A stretch of DNA of 64,000 nucleotides from Coprococcus sp. (GTDB taxonomy: Bacteria; Bacillota; Clostridia; Lachnospirales; Lachnospiraceae): positions 43,404 through 107,403 of the forward strand of contig JAAWDY010000060.1 of the NCBI GenBank assembly GCA_022793995.1, written 5' to 3'. A program made the translations under genes and the position numbers. Shown in pieces: positions 25,376 through 33,833 of this stretch. The notes below the pieces were generated by a model. That model had not been told where the DNA came from and did no database searches. It saw only the letters and a program-made list of their open reading frames with translations. How positions within the stretch are numbered: position 1 is the first letter of the stretch; each line of letters begins with the position of its first letter.

Positions 25376-25509
25376 ATTATTCACAGTCGATATGGCTTTG
25401 CGAAGCAGGAATTCCACCCACATAAGCAGTCTTAGCTCCACAAGGAGCGGGAAAGACGCCTCGTAGAGGCGACGAGTGCGAATGTGGGTGGAGAACTGTG
25501 AAGAGTAAT
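25376..25509 (+). ncRNA. branched structured RNA leader upstream of hydG (unassigned)
   Basis: From the predicted transcription start, ATTA + TTCACAGT (25376-25387) pairs with ACTGTGAA (25495-25502) and TAAT (25506-25509). Inside are a small hairpin GCTT-TGCG-AAGC (25395-25406) and an 11-bp perfect stem, TCCACCCACAT (25413-25423) with ATGTGGGTGGA (25482-25492). That stem carries two further hairpins, GCTCC-ACAA-GGAGC (25435-25448) and CGCCTC-GTA-GAGGCG (25457-25471). A multi-branched fold starting at base +1 suggests a riboswitch-like leader or stand-alone small RNA. I do not recognise it as a known riboswitch class. The coding start is about 90 nt further on. In the rest of the gap (25131-25340) I see only a 20-codon frame at 25189-25251. 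Confidence 0.65.
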
Positions 25510-25600
25510 GTACAATGAGCACTTGGCGAGGTGATGCCGGGCATTCATTTTAGGAGGCGCATGGGTAAACCGTGCATGAAAATAGGAAAGGAAAAGAAAT

Positions 25601-27022
25601 ATGTACAATGCAGCATCAAAGAAGGCGGAGGAGTTCATCTGCCATGAGGAAATTCTGGGGACGTTAGCGTATGCGGACGAGAATAAGCACAATTTGGAGT
25701 TGATCGACTCGATCATTGAGAAGGCAAAGCGCAGGAAAGGACTGACGCACCGGGAGGCTTCGGTTCTTCTCGCCTGCGAAGACGAGCAGAAGAATGAAGA
25801 GATTTACCGGCTTGCCGAACAGATCAAGAAAGATTTCTACGGAAACCGGATCGTGATGTTCGCGCCGCTCTATCTCTCCAACTATTGTATCAACGGATGT
25901 ACATACTGTCCGTATCATTTAAAGAATAAACATATTCCAAGGAAGAAACTGACCCAGGAAGAAATCAAGAGGGAAGTGATCGCCCTGCAGGATATGGGGC
26001 ATAAGCGGCTCGCTCTTGAGACGGGTGAGGATCCGGTCAATAATCCGATCGAGTACGTCCTGGAGAGTATCCGTACGATTTACAGTATTAAACATAAGAA
26101 CGGCGCAATCCGCCGGGTAAATGTAAATATTGCCGCTACCACGGTGGAGAACTACCGGAAATTAAAGGAAGCGGGAATCGGGACCTACATTTTGTTCCAG
26201 GAGACGTATCACAAGGACAGTTACCTTACTCTTCACCCGACCGGACCGAAGCATGACTATGCGTATCACACGGAGGCGATGGATCGTGCGATGGAGGGCG
26301 GGATCGATGATGTAGGAATCGGCGTCCTTTTTGGACTGGATAAGTACCGTTACGAATTTGCGGGACTTCTGATGCACGCGGAACATTTGGAAGCTGTCTA
26401 CGGCGTGGGACCGCACACGATCAGCGTGCCCAGGCTCCGTGATGCGGATGATATCGACGCTTCTTCATTTACGAACGGCATTGACGACGATACGTTTGCC
26501 AAGATTGTGGCATGTATCCGAATCGCTGTACCATATACTGGAATGATTGTTTCTACAAGAGAGAGCCAGAAGTGCCGGGAGCGAGTCCTGCACCTTGGAA
26601 TCTCGCAGATCAGCGGTGGTTCCAGGACCAGCGTGGGAGGATATGCGGAAAAAGAGCCGGATGAAGAAAGCTCTGCGCAGTTTGAGGTCAGCGACACACG
26701 TACCTTGGACGAAGTCGTCAAGTGGCTGATGGATATGGAGTATATCCCTAGCTTCTGTACCGCGTGTTATCGGGAAGGGCGTACGGGCGACCGGTTCATG
26801 TCGCTGTGCAAGAGCGGGCAGATTCAGAATTGCTGCCATCCCAACGCTTTGATGACCCTGAAAGAATATCTGGTGGATTATGCGTCCCCGGATACCCGCG
26901 CTGTGGGAGAAGCCCTTCTTTTAAAAGAACTGGAGCATATTCCGAACGAGCAGGTGCGTGCGAAAGTGGCGGAGCATCTGGAAGTGATTGAAAATGGAAC
27001 AGGAAACGATTTCCGATTTTAG
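25601..27022 (+). CDS. hydG: [FeFe]-hydrogenase maturase HydG (radical SAM tyrosine lyase)
   Basis: A 473-residue radical SAM enzyme that cleaves tyrosine to p-cresol and dehydroglycine, from which the CO and CN ligands of the hydrogenase H-cluster are made. The radical SAM cluster motif is C96-x3-C100-x2-C103 (CINGCTYC). The C-terminal auxiliary cluster motif is C386-T-A-C389 and C403 within CTACYREGRTGDRFMSLCK, which separates HydG from the thiazole enzyme ThiH. GGAAAGGAAAAG precedes the ATG. hydF follows 13 bp after its stop. HydE and the hydrogenase itself are not in this window. Confidence 0.95.
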   Translation: MYNAASKKAEEFICHEEILGTLAYADENKHNLELIDSIIEKAKRRKGLTHREASVLLACEDEQKNEEIYRLAEQIKKDFYGNRIVMFAPLYLSNYCINGCTYCPYHLKNKHIPRKKLTQEEIKREVIALQDMGHKRLALETGEDPVNNPIEYVLESIRTIYSIKHKNGAIRRVNVNIAATTVENYRKLKEAGIGTYILFQETYHKDSYLTLHPTGPKHDYAYHTEAMDRAMEGGIDDVGIGVLFGLDKYRYEFAGLLMHAEHLEAVYGVGPHTISVPRLRDADDIDASSFTNGIDDDTFAKIVACIRIAVPYTGMIVSTRESQKCRERVLHLGISQISGGSRTSVGGYAEKEPDEESSAQFEVSDTRTLDEVVKWLMDMEYIPSFCTACYREGRTGDRFMSLCKSGQIQNCCHPNALMTLKEYLVDYASPDTRAVGEALLLKELEHIPNEQVRAKVAEHLEVIENGTGNDFRF

Positions 27023-27035
27023 GGAGGCGACGTTT

Positions 27036-28247
27036 ATGAGTCTGAACAGCGTGCCATCCGCACAGCGGGTACATATCGGGATTTTTGGAAAGCGGAATGC
27101 GGGAAAATCCAGTGTAATTAACGCCCTTACGGGGCAGAGCCTTGCGATCGTGTCGGATGTTCCCGGGACTACGACGGATCCGGTATTGAAGGCAATGGAA
27201 CTTCTCCCATTAGGACCGGTGGTGATGATCGATACGCCGGGACTGGACGATGAGGGGGAGCTGGGGGAGCTCCGCATCCAGAAAGCATACCAGATTTTGA
27301 ATAAAACGGATATCGCGCTCCTTGTCATCGACGCGTCTGTGGGAGTGACAGAGGAAGATTCGGCGATTCTGGAGAGAATCCGTGAAAAGAAGATTCCTTA
27401 TATTGTCGTGGAGAATAAAATCGACCTGACGGGTGAAAAAGAAGAAGGTTTGGCCAAAGATTCGGGAGACTCGATCAGGGTAAGTGCCAGGACGGGGAAA
27501 AATATCTATGAACTGAAGGAGCGGATCGCTCGTCTTGCTCCTCAGGAGGATATGACGTTAAAACTTGTGGGCAATCTGTTATGTCCGGAGGATTTGATCG
27601 TGCTGGTTGTGCCCATTGACTTGGCCGCGCCGAAAGGACGCTTGATCCTTCCCCAGCAGCAGACAATACGGGATATTCTGGAGGCGGGGGCGGTATCGGT
27701 CGTTACAAGGGAGACGGAACTGAAAAGTACACTTGCCGCTCTTGGAAAAAAGCCCCGTATGGTGATCACAGACAGCCAGGCGTTCAAAAAGGTGTCGGAA
27801 GTTACGCCGGAGGATATTCTACTCACTTCATTTTCCATCCTGTTTGCCCGTTACAAAGGCGACCTGATGGAGACGGTGCAGGGGGCCGGGAAACTTCGGA
27901 GCCTGGGAAATGGCGACAGAGTGTTGATTTCAGAAGGATGCACCCATCACCGGCAGTGCGGCGACATAGGGACGGAGAAGCTTCCACAGTGGATTCGGAA
28001 TTTTACTGGAAAGGATCTGGAATTTGTATTCACCAGCGGGACAGAATTTCCACAGGATCTCTCACCGTATTCTCTGATTATCCACTGCGGAGGATGTATG
28101 CTGAACGAGCGGGAAATGAAGTACCGCCTGGGATGTGCCAGAGATCAGAAGATCCCTATGACGAATTATGGAATTGCGATCGCATGTATGAACGGGATTC
28201 TTACAAGGGCGCTGCAACCTTTTCCAGAATTTCAGGATATCATATGA
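27036..28247 (+). CDS. hydF: [FeFe]-hydrogenase maturation GTPase HydF
   Basis: A 403-residue protein that serves as scaffold and carrier for the H-cluster precursor made by HydE and HydG. The N-terminal GTPase domain shows the P-loop GKRNAGKSS, the switch region GTTTDPV, DTPGLDD and VENKIDL. The C-terminal [4Fe-4S] site uses cysteine and histidine from GCTHHRQCGD and the pair in IIHCGGCMLN, as in characterised HydF. The ATG at 27036 follows AGGGAGG by eight bases; in-frame starts at 26988 and 26997 lie inside hydG and are less likely. The activase gene follows 19 bp downstream, so the maturases are co-transcribed with the glycyl-radical genes. Confidence 0.94.
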   Translation: MSLNSVPSAQRVHIGIFGKRNAGKSSVINALTGQSLAIVSDVPGTTTDPVLKAMELLPLGPVVMIDTPGLDDEGELGELRIQKAYQILNKTDIALLVIDASVGVTEEDSAILERIREKKIPYIVVENKIDLTGEKEEGLAKDSGDSIRVSARTGKNIYELKERIARLAPQEDMTLKLVGNLLCPEDLIVLVVPIDLAAPKGRLILPQQQTIRDILEAGAVSVVTRETELKSTLAALGKKPRMVITDSQAFKKVSEVTPEDILLTSFSILFARYKGDLMETVQGAGKLRSLGNGDRVLISEGCTHHRQCGDIGTEKLPQWIRNFTGKDLEFVFTSGTEFPQDLSPYSLIIHCGGCMLNEREMKYRLGCARDQKIPMTNYGIAIACMNGILTRALQPFPEFQDII

Positions 28248-28266
28248 GAAGGGAAGGGTGGGAAAT

Positions 28267-29178
28267 ATGACGCCGCTTGTCACAAATATACAGCGTTTTT
28301 CGATCCATGACGGGGACGGGATTCGGACCACGGTCTTTTTCAAAGGATGTCCGCTTCACTGTGCGTGGTGCCACAACCCCGAAACACAGCGGTATGGGAG
28401 GGAACTTTTGACGGACCCGGAGAAATGTAACGGCTGCGCAGCCTGCGCAAAAGGCTGTCCGCAAGGGGCGGTCCATCTGGAGGCTGGGAAGGAAATGACG
28501 GACCGTGTGCTCTGTAGTGGATGCGGAACGTGTATGGAGTATTGTGTTTTGAATCTGCGCCAGATAGCGGGAAAAGAATATGAGATCAAAAGCCTGGTAA
28601 CAGAGCTGAAGAAAGATGAGATTTTTTATGAGGAATCCGGCGGCGGAGTGACCTTGTCCGGCGGGGAAGTCCTGTCCATGGATATGGATTACATCGAAAC
28701 TCTGGCAAAGGAGCTTGCACGGCAGGGAATCACGGTGACAATCGATACCTGCGGTCATGTGCCGTATGAGAATATTCACCGGATTTTGCCTTATGTGTCT
28801 ACATTCTTGTATGATATTAAGGCGATGGACAGCGAAGTGCATAAGAGATATACGGGAGTCGACAATCGGCTCATTTTAGAGAATTTGAAGAAATTAAGCG
28901 ACGACTCTGAAAGGAAGGCGGGAATTTACATCCGTATCCCAACGATCAAGGGCGTTAATGCGGAAGATAAGGATATGGAATCCGTAATCAGATGGCTGAA
29001 AGCAGAGCATATCCAGGTATCCCAGGTGAACCTGCTTCCCTATCATAATACCGGAAGCGGTAAATATGGCAGGCTGGGAGAGGCATATCAGGGCGCAGCC
29101 TTTGACGCGCCGGATCAGGAGGAAACGGAGCATTTTCGGGAAATGTTCCGTCGAGCAGGTTTTCAGTGCAGCAAATAG
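28267..29178 (+). CDS. hypA: glycyl-radical enzyme activase (partner of hydroxyproline dehydratase)
   Basis: A 303-residue radical SAM activase that installs the glycyl radical on the dehydratase encoded next. The radical SAM motif is C28-x3-C32-x2-C35 (CPLHCAWC). It is followed by a ferredoxin-like insert with two [4Fe-4S] motifs (CNGCAACAKGC and CSGCGTCMEYC) and then the TLSGGEVL core motif, the usual layout of activases for dehydratase-type glycyl-radical enzymes. The ATG at 28267 is preferred; an in-frame GTG lies at 28258. It sits about 50 bp upstream of the dehydratase gene. The partner is assigned by adjacency. Confidence 0.9.
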   Translation: MTPLVTNIQRFSIHDGDGIRTTVFFKGCPLHCAWCHNPETQRYGRELLTDPEKCNGCAACAKGCPQGAVHLEAGKEMTDRVLCSGCGTCMEYCVLNLRQIAGKEYEIKSLVTELKKDEIFYEESGGGVTLSGGEVLSMDMDYIETLAKELARQGITVTIDTCGHVPYENIHRILPYVSTFLYDIKAMDSEVHKRYTGVDNRLILENLKKLSDDSERKAGIYIRIPTIKGVNAEDKDMESVIRWLKAEHIQVSQVNLLPYHNTGSGKYGRLGEAYQGAAFDAPDQEETEHFREMFRRAGFQCSK

Positions 29179-29229
29179 AAATCGCCTGGAGGCGAAATAT
29201 TGAAGGGAATAGATAAAGGGAGTAAGAAA

Positions 29230-31605
29230 ATGGAAAAAAGAGGTATGAACGAGAGAATTCAGGCGCTCAGGGAACGAAGTGTTACCACACAGCCGCATAT
29301 TGACTTAGAGCGGGCAAAAAGTGAGACAGAGACTTACAAAAAATATGAAGGACAGCTCTCGATTCCGGAGCTGCGCGCTCAGGTACTTTACGATTATTTT
29401 GACACAAAGACACTTTACATTGGAGAAGGGGAACTGATCGTGGGGGAAAAGGGTGACAGCCCGCAGGCGGCGCCTACATTTCCGGAGCTATGCTGCCATA
29501 CGGTGGAAGATATGCATGTCATGAACGACCGGGAGCTTATCAATTTTACGGTGAAGGAAGAGGACTGCGATTATCAGGAAAAAGTCGTGATCCCGTATTG
29601 GGATAAACGCTCCACCCGCTCTAAGATTCTTGCCAACATGACGCAGGAGTGGAAGGATTGCTATGAGGCGGGGATATTCACCGAATTTATGGAACAGAGA
29701 GGTCCCGGCCATACGGTGGGATCTGTGAAGATTTACGAGAAAGGGTTTCTTGATTATAAAGAAGATATTCAGAAATCCATGGACACGCTGGATTTTCAGA
29801 ACGACCCGGAAGCTTTCGATAAAAGGAACCAGCTCCGTGGGATGGCGAAGTCCTGCGACGCGGTCATAAGGCTGGGAGAGCGATACGCGGCATATGCCCG
29901 GGAACTAGCAGAGAAGGAGACGGACCAGAAGCGGAAAGAAGAGCTTTTGCAGATCGCTGTGAACTGTGACGTCGTACCGGCACATGCACCGGAGACGTTC
30001 TGGCAGGCGATCCAGATGTATTGGTTCGTTCATCTGGGAGTTACGTCGGAGCTGAACCCGTGGGACGCGTATTCGCCGGGACGGTTCGACCAGCATTTGA
30101 ACCCATTCTATGTCAGAGACACGCAGGCGGGGATACTGGATGAAAAGAAGGCGCTTGAACTTCTGGAATGTCTCTGGGTAAAGTTCAACAACCAGCCTGC
30201 GCCTCCGAAGGTGGGAATCACGTTAAAGGAGAGCAGTACCTACACGGATTTTGCAAACCTCAATACCGGAGGCATTACCCCGGAGGGAGAGAACGGCGTG
30301 AATGATGTGAGCTATCTGATTCTGGACTGTATGGATGAAATGAAACTCCTCCAGCCAAGCTCCAATGTACAGATCAGCCGCAAGACGCCCCAGAAATTCC
30401 TGAAACGTGCATGTGAGATTTCACGCAAAGGCTGGGGGCAGCCGGCGTTTTATAATACGGAGGCGATCATCCAGGAGCTTTTGAATGCAGGGAAATCGCT
30501 GGAGGACGCGCGCCGCGGCGGGACCAGCGGGTGTGTGGAAGTGGGGGCGTTTGGAAATGAAGCCTACATCCTTACAGGGTATTTTAACATTCCGAAGGTG
30601 TTCGAGCTGACGCTGAACAATGGATTTGACAAAATGTCCGGCAAACAGCTTGGCTTAAAGCTTGGATATGCGACGGATTTCAAGACGTACGACGAATTGT
30701 TCGGTGCATTCAAAAAGCAGATGAAATACCTGATCGATATCAAGATCGAGGGAAGCAATATCATCGAGAAGATTTTTGCGGAGTATATGCCCGCGCCGTT
30801 CCTTTCCATCATCACAAACGACTGTATTTCCAGAGGGAAGGACTATAACGCAGGAGGAGCAAGATATAACACCAAGTATCTCCAGGGCGTGGGGATTGGG
30901 ACAATCACGGACTGCCTGGCCGCTGTAAAATATAATGTGTACGATGAGAAGAAATTTACCATGGAAGAGCTGATGCAGGCCTTGAACGATAATTTTGAAG
31001 GACACGAGAGGATTCTCAACCTGGTGAGGAACCATACGCCGAAGTATGGGAACGACGACGATTATGCGGACGACATCATGAGAAGCGTTTTTGGTTTCTA
31101 TCAAGGCGAGGTTACGGGAAGGAAGAATATGACGGGCGGAGCCTACCGCGTGAACATGCTTCCGACCACCTGCCATGTATATTTTGGCGATGTCATGATG
31201 GCGAGCGCGAACGGACGGCTGGCACATGTTCCCGTCTCTGAAGGGATTTCACCGGAGAAGGGGGCGGATGTAAACGGACCGACGGCGGTGATCCGTTCCT
31301 GCGCGAAGATGGATCATCTCCAGACAGGAGGGACTTTGCTAAACCAGAAATTTACGCCGAACGTTATAGCGGGAGAGGAAGGACTGGACCAGATGGCAAA
31401 TCTGATCCGTGGATATTTTAACATGGACGGACATCATATTCAGTTCAACGTAATCGACCGGCAGACGCTCATTAATGCGCAGAATAACCCGGAGGAATAT
31501 AAGGATCTGATTGTGCGGGTTGCGGGTTACAGCGATCATTTCCGGAACTTAAGTAAAGCGTTGCAGGATGAAATTATTAACAGAACGGAACAGAGTTTTC
31601 ACTAA
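29230..31605 (+). CDS. hypD: trans-4-hydroxy-L-proline dehydratase (glycyl-radical enzyme)
   Basis: A 791-residue glycyl-radical enzyme that should remove water from trans-4-hydroxyproline to give pyrroline-5-carboxylate. The thiyl-radical cysteine is C435 and the general base E437 in GGTSGCVE; the radical glycine is G766 in RVAGYSDHF. These lie one residue from the positions reported for Clostridioides difficile HypD (C434, E436, G765). Substrate-pocket segments EFMEQRGPGH, KESSTYTDF and ILTGYFNIPK also agree with that enzyme as I recall it. The ATG at 29230 follows AAAGGGAG; a TTG at 29200 also has a ribosome site. An Xaa-Pro aminopeptidase gene follows 15 bp later, and proC lies 3.3 kb downstream, which supports the substrate. 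It is unrelated to the [NiFe]-hydrogenase protein also called HypD. Confidence 0.92.
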   Translation: MEKRGMNERIQALRERSVTTQPHIDLERAKSETETYKKYEGQLSIPELRAQVLYDYFDTKTLYIGEGELIVGEKGDSPQAAPTFPELCCHTVEDMHVMNDRELINFTVKEEDCDYQEKVVIPYWDKRSTRSKILANMTQEWKDCYEAGIFTEFMEQRGPGHTVGSVKIYEKGFLDYKEDIQKSMDTLDFQNDPEAFDKRNQLRGMAKSCDAVIRLGERYAAYARELAEKETDQKRKEELLQIAVNCDVVPAHAPETFWQAIQMYWFVHLGVTSELNPWDAYSPGRFDQHLNPFYVRDTQAGILDEKKALELLECLWVKFNNQPAPPKVGITLKESSTYTDFANLNTGGITPEGENGVNDVSYLILDCMDEMKLLQPSSNVQISRKTPQKFLKRACEISRKGWGQPAFYNTEAIIQELLNAGKSLEDARRGGTSGCVEVGAFGNEAYILTGYFNIPKVFELTLNNGFDKMSGKQLGLKLGYATDFKTYDELFGAFKKQMKYLIDIKIEGSNIIEKIFAEYMPAPFLSIITNDCISRGKDYNAGGARYNTKYLQGVGIGTITDCLAAVKYNVYDEKKFTMEELMQALNDNFEGHERILNLVRNHTPKYGNDDDYADDIMRSVFGFYQGEVTGRKNMTGGAYRVNMLPTTCHVYFGDVMMASANGRLAHVPVSEGISPEKGADVNGPTAVIRSCAKMDHLQTGGTLLNQKFTPNVIAGEEGLDQMANLIRGYFNMDGHHIQFNVIDRQTLINAQNNPEEYKDLIVRVAGYSDHFRNLSKALQDEIINRTEQSFH

Positions 31606-31620
31606 TCGGAGGATCATGCT

Positions 31621-32877
31621 GTGGGTAATATCATAAACAGAGAATTTTATACTGGAAATAGAAAAGAGCTGTACGAAAGCCTGGAGCCGGGCGTAGCGGT
31701 CGTCATGTTTTCAGGGCGCGCGCCCAGGAAGACAAACGATGAGGACTATCCTTTCTTTGCACATCGGAATTTTGTCTATCTGACCGGAATTGAGCAGGCA
31801 GGCACAGTGCTGATGGCGCGGGTGGAAGAAGGAGGCTTTGATGAAAAGCTGTTTATCCTTCCTGCGGATCTGCTCGCCGAGCGTTGGACCGGAAGAAGGA
31901 TAAAAGCGAACGAGGCAGAGGAGATTTCCGGCGTCTTGTCTTACGGGTATGTGGATGAATTCAAAGAAGAGCTGAAGCGTATGCTTCGGTCCGGGCAGAT
32001 CACGAAGGTCTATCTGGATTTTGACGAGTCCTTTTTCGGGGATGGCGGAAACGAAGCGGACCGTCTGTCAGCGGAACTAAAGGAGGGCTTTCCGTACGTC
32101 GCGATCGGAAATCTTCACCCGAAGCTTAAAAAGCTTCGCACAATAAAGAAACCCTGCGAGATCGAAGCGATGCGGGAAGCGGAACGGATTACAAGGCTGG
32201 GAATCGAGGCCATGATGCGGGCGTCAAAACCGGGGATGTACGAGTACCAGTATAAGGCGGAATACGACTATGCCCTGGCGCAGGAAGGCGTGCTGGTTCC
32301 AGGATTTCCATCCATCATTTCCGCGGGAGAAAATAACTTCTGTATTCACTATAACAGTTACCGCGGGCAGGCAAAAGACGGCGATATGGTCCTCAATGAT
32401 GTGGGAGCGGTGTGGGAACACGAGATCACGGATGTTTCCAGGGGATGGCCCTGCAACGGGAAGTTTTCTGAGAGGCAGAGGCTTTTATATGAGTGCGCGC
32501 TTCACACCTCCAATTATATGTTCGAGACATTGAAGCCGGGAATTCCGATGTCGGACGTAGACCGGATGATACGGAAGTATAATTTTGAACAGCTAAGGGA
32601 AGCGGGAGTGTGCAAGGATTACGAAGAGATCGGTACTTATATGTGGCACGGCGGCGCCCATCATATTGGGCTGGACGTACACGACGTGGTGGATGTAAAA
32701 GACCGCCTCACCGAACCGGGGATGGTGTTCTGCGTCGACGTGGGAATCTACCATGAGGAATGGGGAATCGGGTTCCGGCTGGAGGATAACTGCCTGATTA
32801 CAGCGGATGGATGCGAGAATCTGTCGGGAGCGATTCCGCGGACGGTGGAAGAGATCGAAGGCGTGATGGGGAGGTAA
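31621..32877 (+). CDS. pepP: Xaa-Pro aminopeptidase (aminopeptidase P, M24B)
   Basis: A 418-residue cytoplasmic metallopeptidase that releases the N-terminal residue ahead of proline or hydroxyproline. The N-terminal AMP_N domain (residues 1-150) is followed by the pita-bread M24 domain with its five metal ligands: aspartates in LNDVGAVWEHEITDVSRG, histidine in HHIGLDVHD, and glutamates in YHEEWGIGFRLEDNCL. The GTG start lies eight bases after GGAGG. It follows the hydroxyproline dehydratase gene by 15 bp, so the operon could both open collagen-like peptides and consume the hydroxyproline released. Substrate preference for hydroxyproline peptides is inference. Confidence 0.9.
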   Translation: MGNIINREFYTGNRKELYESLEPGVAVVMFSGRAPRKTNDEDYPFFAHRNFVYLTGIEQAGTVLMARVEEGGFDEKLFILPADLLAERWTGRRIKANEAEEISGVLSYGYVDEFKEELKRMLRSGQITKVYLDFDESFFGDGGNEADRLSAELKEGFPYVAIGNLHPKLKKLRTIKKPCEIEAMREAERITRLGIEAMMRASKPGMYEYQYKAEYDYALAQEGVLVPGFPSIISAGENNFCIHYNSYRGQAKDGDMVLNDVGAVWEHEITDVSRGWPCNGKFSERQRLLYECALHTSNYMFETLKPGIPMSDVDRMIRKYNFEQLREAGVCKDYEEIGTYMWHGGAHHIGLDVHDVVDVKDRLTEPGMVFCVDVGIYHEEWGIGFRLEDNCLITADGCENLSGAIPRTVEEIEGVMGR

Positions 32878-32885
32878 AAGATTTT

Positions 32886-33359
32886 ATGGTTCTTTACCAT
32901 GCAAGTAAAGCAGTGGTTGAATTTCCAGAAATACGAAAAACAAGGTATACAAAAGATTTCTCGTGGGGATTTTATTGTACGAATAATTTGGAACAGGCAG
33001 TACGCTGGGCGAACCGTGGGGAAGGGGATCCCGTTATTAATTACTATTCGTATAGAACAGTCCCGGGATTATCCATTTTAAAATTTGAGGAAATGACGGA
33101 CGAGTGGCTTGATTTTATCGCGAGGTGCAGAAGTGGGGAAACGCATTCATATGATATTGTCGAGGGGCCGATGGCAAACGATACGGTATGGAATTATGTG
33201 AATGATTTTTTGGCGGGGAGGATAAGCCGGAAGCAATTCTGGGTGTTAGCCGAAGTTAAGTATCCTACCCATCAGATCAGTTTTCACACGTTATCCTCAT
33301 TGAACTGTTTAACCTTTGATGGGAGTGATATTATTTATGACAAAGAAAGAGCAAAATGA
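32886..33359 (+). CDS. DUF3990 domain protein (possible ADP-ribosyltransferase-like toxin)
   Basis: A 157-residue protein matching DUF3990: MVLYHASKAVVEFPEIRK, then FSWGFYCTNNLEQAVRWANR. I recall the family as ADP-ribosyltransferase-like; the YHAS and GFYCT segments would be the H and Y/T positions of that fold, but this is not proven. The ATG at 32886 follows GGGGAGG by 11 bases; frames extending further upstream lie in the peptidase gene. Its 3' end overlaps the next gene by 23 bp. DUF3990 and DUF3791 genes commonly occur as a pair of toxin-antitoxin appearance. It is less GC-rich than the peptidase upstream. Confidence 0.7.
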   Translation: MVLYHASKAVVEFPEIRKTRYTKDFSWGFYCTNNLEQAVRWANRGEGDPVINYYSYRTVPGLSILKFEEMTDEWLDFIARCRSGETHSYDIVEGPMANDTVWNYVNDFLAGRISRKQFWVLAEVKYPTHQISFHTLSSLNCLTFDGSDIIYDKERAK

Positions 33360-33780
33360 TTTTTTTTATGTATGTTCATTAATTGAATATATTGCCCGCC
33401 AAACGAAAAACAGACGTGGAGATATCGTAAAAGTTTTAGGTAAAGACGGTATAAAAAAGCAACTGCATGACGCGGAAGTAAGCCATTGCCTTTCATTTGA
33501 ACAAGTGAGTGATGAGATAATAGAACAATATAAAATTCAAAATGGAGATTTTGACACGATCACGGGATGTAAATATACAATCCCGAGTTTCATGGATATT
33601 GGGAAATTATATAGTCTTATGATAGAAGACTGTGCGCAGCCGGGTGAAGAGATTGACGAGTTGATGAAGATTTTTTCTTCTTTTATCAGTGACAAAATAT
33701 CTGAATTTCAAACAGATATTTATTATCAGAATCCAAGCTACCTGGAATGTTCTTATAAGGCGGGATATCTGTTAGATTGA
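33337..33780 (+). CDS. DUF3791-like protein, partner of DUF3990
   Basis: A 147-residue protein. The N-terminal half resembles DUF3791, with FFYVCSLIEYIARQTKNRRG, then VSHCLSFEQVSDEIIEQY. The rest carries an extra 75-residue helical segment with no recognised motif. It starts inside the DUF3990 gene (23-bp overlap), so the two are co-translated, as toxin-antitoxin genes often are. The ATG at 33337 is preferred over GTG 33325 and TTG 33316 because the conserved domain begins right after it. It may neutralise the DUF3990 protein, by inference from gene pairing. A bidirectional terminator follows. Confidence 0.65.
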   Translation: MTKKEQNDFFYVCSLIEYIARQTKNRRGDIVKVLGKDGIKKQLHDAEVSHCLSFEQVSDEIIEQYKIQNGDFDTITGCKYTIPSFMDIGKLYSLMIEDCAQPGEEIDELMKIFSSFISDKISEFQTDIYYQNPSYLECSYKAGYLLD

Positions 33781-33787
33781 ATGAAAG

Positions 33788-33825
33788 AAAACGGTATAGC
33801 CTCTGCAAAAGACTATACCGTTTTT
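33788..33825. terminator. bidirectional terminator
   Basis: AAAACGGTATAG pairs with CTATACCGTTTT, 12 bp around a 13-nt loop, with T-runs on both strands. It separates the convergent DUF3791 and YitT genes. Confidence 0.9.
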
Positions 33826-33833
33826 CTGAGCCT

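Noticed and set aside
25376..25509. 6S RNA or T-box for the hydG leader
   Set aside because: The fold is multi-branched rather than one long bulged hairpin as in 6S RNA, and no T-box sequence GGTGGNACC is present.
25561..25647. 28-codon frame (ATG 25561) as a hydG leader peptide
   Set aside because: AGGAGG is only three bases from the ATG, too close, and the frame runs into hydG without any attenuator after it.
25601..27022. ThiH (thiazole synthesis) for the HydG call
   Set aside because: The C-terminal auxiliary-cluster cysteines CTAC...C and the adjacent hydF identify HydG.
30655..31227. 190-codon open frame on the minus strand
   Set aside because: Antisense to hypD, whose catalytic residues and length are intact; no protein features.
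29230..31605. Pyruvate formate-lyase, choline TMA-lyase or glycerol dehydratase for the glycyl-radical enzyme
   Set aside because: The single-cysteine GCVE motif and pocket residues follow HypD; the two adjacent cysteines of pyruvate formate-lyase are absent, and Pro-metabolism neighbours support HypD.
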